Shown here: piece after piece, positions 28,316-36,820 of the stretch
Numbering within the stretch: the first letter of the stretch is position 1
Layout: the number at the start of each line of letters is the position of its first letter
Assembly: GCF_036924525.1 (NCBI RefSeq)
Contig: NZ_JAZHRU010000001.1
Span: 434,001-498,000 of the forward strand
Direction of reading: 5' to 3'
Length of the DNA stretch: 64,000 bases
Origin: Bradyrhizobium sp. AZCC 1719
GTDB lineage: Bacteria > Pseudomonadota > Alphaproteobacteria > Rhizobiales > Xanthobacteraceae
The notes under the pieces: model-generated
Told to the model about the DNA's origin: nothing
Seen by the model: the letters and a program-made list of their open reading frames with translations, nothing else
The model's database searches: none
Translations under genes and position numbers: made by a program

Positions 28316-30233
28316 GGGCTTGCGTCCTCTCCCCCCGCAACTGAACGCCTTCCAGGCTGGACCTGTAGAGCGCAAATGTCAGCAGCGGCCACAGCGCGTA
28401 GGCGTGATTGGTCTTGCGGTCCGCATGGTCCCGCCAGAGCTCGCGGATCGCGTCGGGTTCAAGATACGGCTCGAAAATGTAGCGCGACCGCTCGAACGCA
28501 TTTTCGCACAACGGACGCAACGGACCGCGCAGCAATCCGGCCAGTGGATTATTGAAACCCCGCTTCGGCGCATCAGTGATCTCCGCCGCCGCGCCCTTGC
28601 CGCGCAGTGCTTTCCGCAACAACGGCTTGGTCGGCCCGCGCAGCGGCACCAGCAGGTCGAGGGCGCAGCGCCCGGAAAATTCCATGATACGCCGGTCGAG
28701 AAACGGCACACGGATCTCGACGCCGTTCGCCATGCTCATCGCGTCCGTCTTCATCAGCAAACCGGTCGGAAGGTGATAGGTCTGGTCCGCGATCAGGCAG
28801 CGATCCAGAAGCGTTGGCCCGTCCGCCTGCTCGATCGCGGCTCTATAGCCGGCCATCGGGCTTTGCTCCGCGAGGTGGCGGAGCGCAGGGCCGTACAGGC
28901 GGGGAATGAGGAATTCCGGAACATAGCGCCGCCATTCGGCATGGGCATAGAGACCGCCGGAGGCGATCCCGAGCAGGAAGCGCGACAGCAGCGCAGTTGC
29001 CGGCAACCGCGTTTCGTTCGCTCCCGACGAGGCGTAGGTCCACCTTCCGGCCGTTCTCGCGACGCCCCCCGGAATCATACCGCCGAAGCGCTCGGCCAGC
29101 CGCGATGCCCGGTAGGTCGAGTAGCCGCCGAAGAACTCGTCGGCGCCGTCGCCGGAAAGCGCCACTGTGGAATTGCGGCGCAGCTCGGCGGTCAACAGCA
29201 ACAGCGGACCGGCGCTTTCGTCCGCGACTTGGCCATCGAAATGGTGCACAACACGGGCAAGCGTAGCGTCGGGCACCGGATCGTCGCTCACCTGCACGAT
29301 CCGGTGCGGCAGCGCGGTCTGCCGCGCCACCATCGAGGCGATTTCCGTTTCGTCGTGGGATTGCTCGGCAAACGCGGCGGTGACGAGCGGAAATTTGCCG
29401 CGTCTGGCGACGGAATAGGCCACCATCGAACTGTCTATGCCGCCGCTCTGCAGGATTCCGACCGGCACGTCGCTGATCAACTGGTCGCTGACGACCTGAT
29501 CGAACAGGGGCAAGAACGCATCGACGGCGTCGTCGAGATTCTTAAAGTCTCTGGTCCGCCGCGGTCGCCAGAAACGCCGCAACGCCTCGCTGCCGTTCTC
29601 ATAGACCACGATCGAGCCCGGCTCGACCTGGCGAACGTGCCGCATCGTCGTCGTCGTCGGCCCGACATAACCCATCGCGAAGAAGCGATGCAGCCCCTCT
29701 GGTTCCATCTCGCGCGGGTGCTCCGGATCGGCCAGCAGTCCCTTGATCTCGCTGGCGAAGCGAACAACGCCGCCCACCTTCGAGAAAAACAGCGGCTTGG
29801 TTCCGATCGAGTCGCGCGCCAGGATCAGGCGCTTCGCGCCGGCATCCCACAGCCCGATCGCGAATATTCCCTCGAGGCGCGAGAACAGCCCCTCGCCCCA
29901 AGCGAGATAGCCAGCCGGCAGGATCTCGGTATCGCAATGCGAGCGGAAGGTGACGCCGAAATCCCGTTCGAGTTCGGAACGCAGTTCGGCCTCGTTGTAG
30001 ATCTCGCCGTTGTAGGTGACGGTTATTCGGCCGCTCGGGTCGCTCATCGGCTGCCGGCCAGCCGAGGAGAGATCACGGATGGCCAGACGCCGATGTCCGA
30101 AGCCGATCGCGCCGTTATGCCATGTTTCGCCGGCGTCGGGGCCGCGATGCGACAGCACGGCGGTCATCCGGGCCAACACGGCCGGATCGACGCTGCGACC
30201 ATCGAAATTCAGGATACCGGCGATACCGCACAT
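28302..30233 (-). CDS. asnB: Asparagine synthetase (glutamine-hydrolysing)
   Basis: This 643-residue two-domain enzyme has an N-terminal glutaminase with nucleophile Cys2 (MCGIAGILNF), 'SHRGPD', 'YNGEIYN' and 'SHCDTEI'. The C-terminal synthetase has the PP-loop 'LQSGGIDSSMVAYS', 'LSGDGADEFFGGYS' and 'NGVEIRVPFLDRRIMEF'. The length is normal. It heads a group of glycan-type genes, where such enzymes often amidate sugar or uronic acid carboxylates rather than supply asparagine, so a cell-surface role is possible. Confidence 0.93.
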   Translation of the reverse strand: MCGIAGILNFDGRSVDPAVLARMTAVLSHRGPDAGETWHNGAIGFGHRRLAIRDLSSAGRQPMSDPSGRITVTYNGEIYNEAELRSELERDFGVTFRSHCDTEILPAGYLAWGEGLFSRLEGIFAIGLWDAGAKRLILARDSIGTKPLFFSKVGGVVRFASEIKGLLADPEHPREMEPEGLHRFFAMGYVGPTTTTMRHVRQVEPGSIVVYENGSEALRRFWRPRRTRDFKNLDDAVDAFLPLFDQVVSDQLISDVPVGILQSGGIDSSMVAYSVARRGKFPLVTAAFAEQSHDETEIASMVARQTALPHRIVQVSDDPVPDATLARVVHHFDGQVADESAGPLLLLTAELRRNSTVALSGDGADEFFGGYSTYRASRLAERFGGMIPGGVARTAGRWTYASSGANETRLPATALLSRFLLGIASGGLYAHAEWRRYVPEFLIPRLYGPALRHLAEQSPMAGYRAAIEQADGPTLLDRCLIADQTYHLPTGLLMKTDAMSMANGVEIRVPFLDRRIMEFSGRCALDLLVPLRGPTKPLLRKALRGKGAAAEITDAPKRGFNNPLAGLLRGPLRPLCENAFERSRYIFEPYLEPDAIRELWRDHADRKTNHAYALWPLLTFALYRSSLEGVQLRGERTQALIPS

Positions 30234-30329
30234 GGACTGGATCGGATCAGGACTGCGGGAGGAGCGAGAAACGGGAGCAATAACGCATGGGCACCGAGGA
30301 TAGCGCGCCTGCGCGGCACGAACAATGAA

Positions 30330-31997
30330 CTAGCGCGGACAATCGATCGCCTTTCCCGGATATGAGGCAAACCTGAGCAGCCGGATGCGGCCGGTATCGA
30401 TCACCTCCGCGGCTTCGCGCGACGCGAACACGCCTGGCTCGCTCCCTTTCGGCAACGCGAGCACGACATTGAAATCGCCGCATACACGCGCCACGACCTT
30501 GTCGACATCGGCAAAATTGTCCGCATGGTGTACCAGCTTGAAGGCAGTGCCTACATGCACGGAGATCGGGTCAGCCTGAAGAACCGGCGATACGACGACG
30601 TCCTTGTAGGCCGTGTTGCGGCCAATATCGCTCCACATCAGGTAGGCGTCGCGATCGACCCGTCCTCTCAAAGCATAGCTTTGGTAGTCTGTCACATCCA
30701 CGGCGTAGTAGAGCGCGGGTCCGGCTAAAAGCAGGCCGATCACCGCGAGGCCAGACCGCCGGGACGGGTCACTGGACTCGCCAATCGACTGTCGAACCAA
30801 TATGAAAGCCGCGATCGGCAGCAGGGCGAACGGAACCATGGAATAGGCGAACAACGCCTTCGAGATCGCCCATCGGTGAATGAACGTATGCTGATAGATC
30901 ACCAGCATATGCAGATAGAACGGAACGGTGATCAGCAGCAGAATTGACATCGTCGCAAAGATCGACCGGCGTTCGAAGGGGTCACGGGCCCGCCGAAACG
31001 CCGTGATGAGCAATCCCAGCGTCACCAGCGTGGAAACCGCGATCAGCGGGAACGCAAACTGCGAATAATAGTCCTGGTGCATCTCTTCGAAGAAGGCCTT
31101 GGCAAATCCGGTGATGGGACTATCAGCGGTCATGTTCATCCGCTGCAGGATTTTGTAGAATAGGTGCTTGATCGAGGCAGAGGCACTCATCGCGCCCGGC
31201 GCCAGAAACCGCCAGGCAAGGAAAATCGAAAAGGCCGAAAACGGCAGCAACAGCAGGCCGAAAAACCGGCGCAGATTCATCCGCTCGAGGACGCCGGCAT
31301 ATCCGGCGACGAAGCGACTGACCAGCCAGAAGATGAACAACGTGTAGGACAGCCAGTCGACGAAAAATGCCAGATAAATTGTGGTCAGTTGCAGGGCAGT
31401 GATGACCCATTGGTCGCGTCGCGACCTCGCGCCGTAATACAGCACCTCGAGCAGCAGGAATATAGCGGTGAATATCAGGACCGCGGTCACAACGTCGTAG
31501 ATCTGCGAAAATGCGTAGATCAAGCCGCGCGAGAGCAAAATCGGAAACGCAACTCCGAGCGCAAGCAGCCCGCTGGCCACGCTGCCGAGCCGGTTCATCA
31601 GCGCGAGATTGTAGACGGCGAGCGCGGCCGACAGGGCGATCAGCCCGTGCATGATGACGTTGATCCAGTTGATCAGCGGGATGCTCGGCTGGATGCTCAG
31701 AAATTTTGCGGCAAGGTAGACGATGACAAAGGCGCCCGGCGGCCAGGAATCGTAGATGCCGCGCAGCTCCATCGTCGGCGTTTCGATGGAGAGCGGCGCG
31801 CGCGGGGTGGCGAACAACAAATGCCGCGCGCCCTCGTCCCACCAGATCCGCGCCCACATACTCGCCGCCGCCGTGGTGACGTCGGCGTCAAATACAGGGA
31901 TTTGGTCCATATAGGGAAGCCGTTGCCGGAAGGTATAAAGCCACACCACCAGGACGCCAAATGCGACCAGCCCACCTACCAAACGTCGAGAACGCAT
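30330..31997 (-). CDS. Multi-pass membrane protein, GT-C glycosyltransferase-like
   Basis: This 555-residue protein has about 11 hydrophobic spans. A large loop after span 1 contains 'YMDQIPVFDADVTTAAASMWARIWWDEGARHLLF' (in pieces), an acidic-Trp pattern like the first loop of GT-C polyprenyl-phosphate-sugar transferases. The C-terminal ~110 residues are a soluble domain. I do not recognise the family exactly. The GT2 of the polyprenyl-phosphate type in the same cluster would supply a lipid-linked donor sugar. The gene is on the minus strand with asnB. Confidence 0.6.
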   Translation of the reverse strand: MRSRRLVGGLVAFGVLVVWLYTFRQRLPYMDQIPVFDADVTTAAASMWARIWWDEGARHLLFATPRAPLSIETPTMELRGIYDSWPPGAFVIVYLAAKFLSIQPSIPLINWINVIMHGLIALSAALAVYNLALMNRLGSVASGLLALGVAFPILLSRGLIYAFSQIYDVVTAVLIFTAIFLLLEVLYYGARSRRDQWVITALQLTTIYLAFFVDWLSYTLFIFWLVSRFVAGYAGVLERMNLRRFFGLLLLPFSAFSIFLAWRFLAPGAMSASASIKHLFYKILQRMNMTADSPITGFAKAFFEEMHQDYYSQFAFPLIAVSTLVTLGLLITAFRRARDPFERRSIFATMSILLLITVPFYLHMLVIYQHTFIHRWAISKALFAYSMVPFALLPIAAFILVRQSIGESSDPSRRSGLAVIGLLLAGPALYYAVDVTDYQSYALRGRVDRDAYLMWSDIGRNTAYKDVVVSPVLQADPISVHVGTAFKLVHHADNFADVDKVVARVCGDFNVVLALPKGSEPGVFASREAAEVIDTGRIRLLRFASYPGKAIDCPR

Positions 31998-32125
31998 GGA
32001 ATCTTCCTAAGCGCCAATCCGCTCCGCGGTTGATATCGCGATTGCGCGGAGTTGTGCAATGAATGCTGATACTGCTCAACCTGCGAGGCTTGGAAACCCC
32101 TTATTCAACTTTAGGGGCATGCACG

Positions 32126-32959
32126 CTAGGCCACTTTCGCCGGTCGCGTTCCGACCACCGTCCAGCTGTATCCGTAGCGAAAGTGCGTTTGAATGTCGGC
32201 AAAGCCGTTCAATTCGAGCAGGGCGCGCGCCTCGGCTTCGCAATAGTACTTCGCATACGCCGGTCTCAATTGATCGTATATTACCAGATAGCGCTTCGAA
32301 CGCGAAAACCGGCCCAGCACGTTCTTGACGTAGTCACGGAGAGGCAATCCAGGCATCAGACGGCAGGCCAAAATATAGAGGTCAAGCGCCAGCAACAGCA
32401 CATGCGCGAGTGCCGCTACTAAAAAATGTGGAAGTCGCGTGGTCAGGACGCGCAATGCACGAATGCCGGTTACGATGACGCCGCTGCCCTCCTTCCCATA
32501 AAGCCAGACAATCATCTTCCCGCCCGGGCGCAGCGCATCCAGCGAAGCGGCGATCACGGGATCGGGATCCGGGATATGGTGAATTACGCCGATCGAGACG
32601 ACAAGATCATACGCACCTTCCGCGGGAATTTCGTGTCCCGCCTTATTGAGAAGCACCACCCGGTCTGCATCGTCCGAGAGATTGCGCTTCAGCACCTCGA
32701 AAGCCGCCGACGGTTCTATCGCGGTGACCTCTTTCGCTCCGGCCTGCAGGAGCATTTTCACAATACGACCCGTACCGCTGCCGATCTCCGCAACGCGCTT
32801 CCCTTCCAGGTCCTCGAGCCTGAACAAGGGCTCGAGGGTTCCCTTCAGAATGCCCACGTCTCCGTAGTATCCTTCATTGTCCGTGTAACGCAGCCATTGA
32901 TCCCCGAAATCAGATATTGTCTCATTTGAGAGGCGGGACTGGGACGCTGTAGTGCTCAT
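32126..32959 (-). CDS. SAM-dependent methyltransferase (class I)
   Basis: This 277-residue methyltransferase has motif I 'VAEIGSGTGRIVKMLLQAG', motif II 'VTAIEPSAAFEVL', post-I 'YDLVVSIGVIHHIPDPDPV' and 'RPGGKMIVWLYG'. A hydrophobic C-terminal stretch (LPHFLVAALAHVLLLALDLYILA, in pieces) suggests membrane contact and a lipid-linked glycan or quinone-like acceptor. GAGGAAG precedes the ATG. It is head-to-head with the methyltransferase at 33173. Confidence 0.85.
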   Translation of the reverse strand: MSTTASQSRLSNETISDFGDQWLRYTDNEGYYGDVGILKGTLEPLFRLEDLEGKRVAEIGSGTGRIVKMLLQAGAKEVTAIEPSAAFEVLKRNLSDDADRVVLLNKAGHEIPAEGAYDLVVSIGVIHHIPDPDPVIAASLDALRPGGKMIVWLYGKEGSGVIVTGIRALRVLTTRLPHFLVAALAHVLLLALDLYILACRLMPGLPLRDYVKNVLGRFSRSKRYLVIYDQLRPAYAKYYCEAEARALLELNGFADIQTHFRYGYSWTVVGTRPAKVA

Positions 32960-33172
32960 CGTGCTTCCTCAACGACATCGCGGAATCCGCCACCGGGGTC
33001 CGAACGTTCAGCACAGCCGATTGGCGAAGTTCCTCGTGGACGGCCTGGCTGGGATGGAGGATCGCGGCTGTTGATATTGCGACGGTACGAAGCTATGCAA
33101 TAAATCTGCCTTTTGCGCAACTCTCGCGGGAGCGGCGGAAGGCATTGTAACTAAAGTCATTTTGCGAATCGG

Positions 33173-33958
33173 ATGATGGATAGCTCCCGTCAGAAACAAC
33201 ATTACGCCGACATCCACGATGCCTACGAGGCGCATTACTACGATGCGTCATCGATGAGGTATCGGTCGCGTTTTATCTATGACTGGCTGTTCGATCGCAT
33301 CGATCTGAGCAACGCCAGCATCGCCGATCTTGCCTGCGGCAGCGGGCACAATTCACTGGCCGTCATGGAACGCTTCAGCGGCGTGCGTACCGTCGGGTTC
33401 GACATCTCCGAGCCGGCCTGCGCATCGTACCAGCGCACGACGGGAAACGCCGCGCAGGTGCTCGACCTGACGCGGCCCGCCGAGATCAAGGAGCAGTTTG
33501 ACGGCGCGATCGTCGTCGGCGGGCTTCATCATTGCGTCATGGATCTCGGGCAGACGTTGCGTAACATCGCAGCGATGGTGAAGCCGGGCGGCCACCTGCT
33601 GATGATGGAACCAAGCGCCGATTTCGCACTCAACGTGGTACGGGACAAATGGTACGCCTCGGATAAATATTTCGATGCGCCGACCGAGCAGGCGCTGTCG
33701 CACGATGCCATCCTGAAGCAGGCTTCGCCCTACTTCGAAGGCGAAGCAGTCCGCTATTTCGGCGGGCTGGCCTATTTTCTTATCCTCAACAGCCTCATCA
33801 TGCGCGTGCCTCTCGGCGCCAAGCCGGTGCTGTGGCCGATCGTCAAACCGATCGAAGTCGCGCTCGGCGGCATTCCATGGTCCGGCATGTATCCCTGTTT
33901 CCTCGCCAAATGGAAGCGCACCGCCGTGCCAGTTTCCGGCGCCGCCACCGTTCGATAG
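33173..33958 (+). CDS. SAM-dependent methyltransferase (class I)
   Basis: This 261-residue enzyme has 'SIADLACGSGHNSLAVMERFSG' (motif I), 'TVGFDISEPAC' (motif II), 'FDGAIVVGGLHHCVMDL' and 'KPGGHLLMMEPS'. The first two codons are both ATG. It is followed 9 bases later by another methyltransferase and then a GT2. The gene order suggests stepwise methylation of a sugar, or of a lipid carrier intermediate. Confidence 0.85.
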   Translation: MMDSSRQKQHYADIHDAYEAHYYDASSMRYRSRFIYDWLFDRIDLSNASIADLACGSGHNSLAVMERFSGVRTVGFDISEPACASYQRTTGNAAQVLDLTRPAEIKEQFDGAIVVGGLHHCVMDLGQTLRNIAAMVKPGGHLLMMEPSADFALNVVRDKWYASDKYFDAPTEQALSHDAILKQASPYFEGEAVRYFGGLAYFLILNSLIMRVPLGAKPVLWPIVKPIEVALGGIPWSGMYPCFLAKWKRTAVPVSGAATVR

Positions 33959-33967
33959 GGCTTTCCG

Positions 33968-34693
33968 TTGAGCAAAGACATATCCGCAACCCAGCAAATG
34001 GCGCCGACCTTCTCCAGCGCCATTGCCGATGCACACAACTACATGGACTGGATCATCGGCACCATGCACCCGTATTTCGGCCATGACGTGCTCGAAATCG
34101 GGATCGGCCACGGCAGCTATTACGAATATCTCGGCAAGCTCGGCCGCTATCGCGGCGTTGACATCGATCCGGACAACGTCGCCAATTCGCGCGCGCGATA
34201 TCCTGACGGCAGCTTCGAGCTTGCAGATATCACCTCGGACGAGTTCAGATTGAGCCTTCCGCCGGGCAGCGTCGACACCGTGGTGTGCTGCAACGTCATC
34301 GAACACATCGAAGACGACAATCGCGCGGTCTCCAACATGGCCAACGCGCTTGGCCCTGGCGGTCATCTATTGATCCTCGTGCCGGCGCTGCAGCAGCTTT
34401 ACGGCGACCTCGACCGGCTCGCCGGCCATCACCGCCGATACAACAAGCCGCTGATGCTGAAGGCCTGCGCCGGGGCGCCGATCGAGATTCTCGAACTGCG
34501 CTATTTCAACCCGATCGGCGGGCTGGCGTGGTGGATCAACAGCTTTGCGAAACACGAATCACTGGATGATTCCGCGGTCAACGCGCAGATCCGGATTTTC
34601 GACAAATATGTGCTGCCGATTTCGAGGCTGGTCGATCCATTGACCCGCGGCTTCTTCGGCCAATCCCTGATCTGCATAGCGCGCCGGACATGA
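33968..34693 (+). CDS. SAM-dependent methyltransferase (class I)
   Basis: This 241-residue enzyme has 'VLEIGIGHGSYYEYL' (motif I), 'YRGVDIDPDNVANSR', 'VDTVVCCNVIEHIEDDNRAVSNM' and 'GPGGHLLILVPA'. The closing 'RYNKPLMLKAC...ILELRYFNPIGGLAWWI' is typical of sugar-associated methyltransferases beside GT2 genes. The start is TTG at 33968 with AGGG upstream. It overlaps the GT2 by ATGA. Confidence 0.85.
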   Translation: MSKDISATQQMAPTFSSAIADAHNYMDWIIGTMHPYFGHDVLEIGIGHGSYYEYLGKLGRYRGVDIDPDNVANSRARYPDGSFELADITSDEFRLSLPPGSVDTVVCCNVIEHIEDDNRAVSNMANALGPGGHLLILVPALQQLYGDLDRLAGHHRRYNKPLMLKACAGAPIEILELRYFNPIGGLAWWINSFAKHESLDDSAVNAQIRIFDKYVLPISRLVDPLTRGFFGQSLICIARRT

Positions 34694-35553
34694 TCTCGAT
34701 CGTTATCCCCGCATTGAACGAGGAGCGCGGCATCGGCGCGACCGTCGCGAACATCACCAGCGTGCTGGCTGCCGCCGAGCTGGTGCCGTTCGAGATCCTC
34801 GTGGTCGATGATGGATCATCGGACGGCACCGGGAAGGCCGCGGCGGAAGCCGGCGCCCGGATCATCCGCCATCCCCACAATGTCGGTTATGGCCGGTCCC
34901 TCAAGAAGGGGATCGAAGAAGCATCGTACGACATGATCGCCATTTGCGATGCCGACGGCACCTACCCGGCAGCGGCCATTCCCGACCTTGTCCGGCTTTA
35001 CAACGAGGGCTTCGATATGGCCGTCGGCGAGCGCCACGGCCCCCACTATCGGCAATCCGCACTCAAGATGCCGCTGCGTGCGATATTGCGCTTCCTCGTC
35101 GAGTGGACCGCCGGCCGCCGCATTCCGGACATCAATTCGGGCCTGCGCGTGTTCAGCCGCACCGCGGCGATGAAGTACTTCCCGCATCTGTGCGATACGT
35201 TCAGTTTCACGACGTCCATGACGCTCGCCTATATGATGACGCGACGCTTCGTCACCTATCACAAGGTCGACTATTTCGAGCGAACTGGCAGCAGCAAGGT
35301 GCGCCTTTTCAAGGATTCCCTGAAAACGCTGCAGTACATCATCGAAGCGATCGTCTACTACAATCCCTTGAAGCTCTTTCTGCTGTTCAGTCTGATCTGC
35401 ACCGTCATCGCCGCGATCACGATGCTGATCTCCCTGTACTTCTCGATCGTGACGGGAATCATGCTCGCAGTCGGCACCGCGATGGCCGCGATCATCATGT
35501 TCGGCATCGGTCTGCTGGCGGTGCTGCTCAAGCAGATCATGGACAAGGCCTGA
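34690..35553 (+). CDS. GT2 polyprenyl-phosphate glycosyltransferase (DPM1-like)
   Basis: This 287-residue enzyme transfers a sugar from a nucleotide donor to a polyprenyl phosphate. Seen are 'ISIVIPALNEERGIGATV', 'LVVDDGSSDGT', 'DMIAICDADGTYP' (metal-binding DxD) and 'SGLRVFSRTAAMKYFPHL'. Two C-terminal membrane spans follow (residues ~225-285). The ATG overlaps the preceding stop. The product could feed the GT-C-like protein at 30330-31997. Confidence 0.9.
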   Translation: MISIVIPALNEERGIGATVANITSVLAAAELVPFEILVVDDGSSDGTGKAAAEAGARIIRHPHNVGYGRSLKKGIEEASYDMIAICDADGTYPAAAIPDLVRLYNEGFDMAVGERHGPHYRQSALKMPLRAILRFLVEWTAGRRIPDINSGLRVFSRTAAMKYFPHLCDTFSFTTSMTLAYMMTRRFVTYHKVDYFERTGSSKVRLFKDSLKTLQYIIEAIVYYNPLKLFLLFSLICTVIAAITMLISLYFSIVTGIMLAVGTAMAAIIMFGIGLLAVLLKQIMDKA

Positions 35554-35579
35554 ACGCGGCGAATTACCGGTGCGTGCGC

Positions 35580-36815
35580 TCAGCTCACCAGCCCCTGCAT
35601 CGGCTTCACCGTGGCGCTCTCCGGGAACACGCTCTCCGCCAACACCTTCTCAGCCAGCCCGAACTGATCCTTCAGCACGCCTTTCATGACCGCGCGCAGA
35701 TCGGTGGTCGGCGCGAGGTCGCGGCCCTGATAGAGGCTCGCCGGCTTCAGCCCCGGCCAGTCCGCGATCACCCGCCCGCCGTTCACGGCGCCGCCGGCGA
35801 GCAGCGCGACGGTGGCGGTGCCGTGGTCCGTGCCTTGCGTGCCGTTGATGCGCGCGGTGCGGCCGAACTCCGTGGCGACCATGATCACCGTGTCGCGCCA
35901 GCGCGGCCCCAGCCCGGTTTCGAATTCGGCGAATGCGCCGTCGAGCCCACCGAGCAGTAGCGCCAGCCGGCCGACCGGGCCGCCTTCATTGGCATGCGTG
36001 TCCCAGCCGTCGAAGGCGAGCGCGCCGATCCGCGGGCCGTTGTCGGCCGCCATCAGCCGGGCCACGCCGCGCGCCGCCAGCCGCATCGCGGCTGCGCCGC
36101 CAGCGCCGGGTTTCGGTTTCATGTCGTCGCCCTGCGCGGCCTTGTCGAGCGCGAGGCCCTGCTTCAGCGCCGAGCCCAGCGCAGCGTCCCGGTGCTGATA
36201 GAGGTCGAGCAGCCGCATCGCGGTATCCTCGCTGGCCTGCGGCAGCGCGAGCGGCGCCCAGCCAACGGTCGGTGCCGCGCCGCGCAGCACCAGCGGCGTG
36301 ATCGGGCCGACAGCGAGCCCGCTCGTCGCCCGCTCGCCTTTCGGCAGGCCTTCCAGCGCGCGGTTGAGCCAGCCGGACTGCACCCGGCCGGGGCCGGCAA
36401 AGCCGCTTTCGAACACGTCCTGCCCGTCGAAATGCGAGCGGTCGCGATAGGGCGTCGCCACCGCGTGAATCACCGCGGCTTTCTTCTCGCGATACATCCG
36501 CGCGAATTCAGGCATCGCCGGATGCAGTGAGAAGAAACTGTCGAGCGGCAGCGCCGCGTTCGGCCCGCCCGACGACAACGCGATCGCGCCGTGCAGGCCG
36601 GCGTAGTCGGGGTCGCCCGTTGGAGCGACGGTGGCGAGCCCGTCGAGCGCGCCGCGCAGAATCACGAGCACCAGCCGCGGATCGCGGCCGTCGGCCGCGC
36701 GCGCGAACTTCGGCAGGTAGGCCCACGCCGCAAAGGAGGCGCCGCCGAGCAGCACGGCACGCCGCGTCGTCGGCAATGACCGCACGTCTTCACAGCAACC
36801 CATTGTCGTTTCCAT
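35580..36815 (-). CDS. DUF1501 family Tat-exported protein
   Basis: This protein of about 411 residues has a twin-arginine signal (SLPTTRRAVLLGGASFAAWA). The alkaline-phosphatase-superfamily-like DUF1501 body follows, with 'LVLVILRGALDGLATVAP', 'RSHFDGQDVFESG', 'FDGWDTHANEGG', 'VATEFGRTARINGTQGTDHGTATVALL'. Paired DUF1501/DUF1800 genes are widespread. The role is unknown, possibly in surface or extracellular structures. ATGs at 36824 (overlapping the DUF1800 stop), 36815 and 36803 are possible; GAGGAG spacing favours 36815. Confidence 0.85.
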   Translation of the reverse strand: METTMGCCEDVRSLPTTRRAVLLGGASFAAWAYLPKFARAADGRDPRLVLVILRGALDGLATVAPTGDPDYAGLHGAIALSSGGPNAALPLDSFFSLHPAMPEFARMYREKKAAVIHAVATPYRDRSHFDGQDVFESGFAGPGRVQSGWLNRALEGLPKGERATSGLAVGPITPLVLRGAAPTVGWAPLALPQASEDTAMRLLDLYQHRDAALGSALKQGLALDKAAQGDDMKPKPGAGGAAAMRLAARGVARLMAADNGPRIGALAFDGWDTHANEGGPVGRLALLLGGLDGAFAEFETGLGPRWRDTVIMVATEFGRTARINGTQGTDHGTATVALLAGGAVNGGRVIADWPGLKPASLYQGRDLAPTTDLRAVMKGVLKDQFGLAEKVLAESVFPESATVKPMQGLVS

Positions 36816-36820
36816 GGACG

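Noticed and set aside
28296..30365. 689-residue plus-strand ORF opposite asnB
   Set aside because: It is the antisense shadow of the asparagine synthetase, a common artefact in GC-rich genomes; the sequence is Arg/His-rich without motifs.
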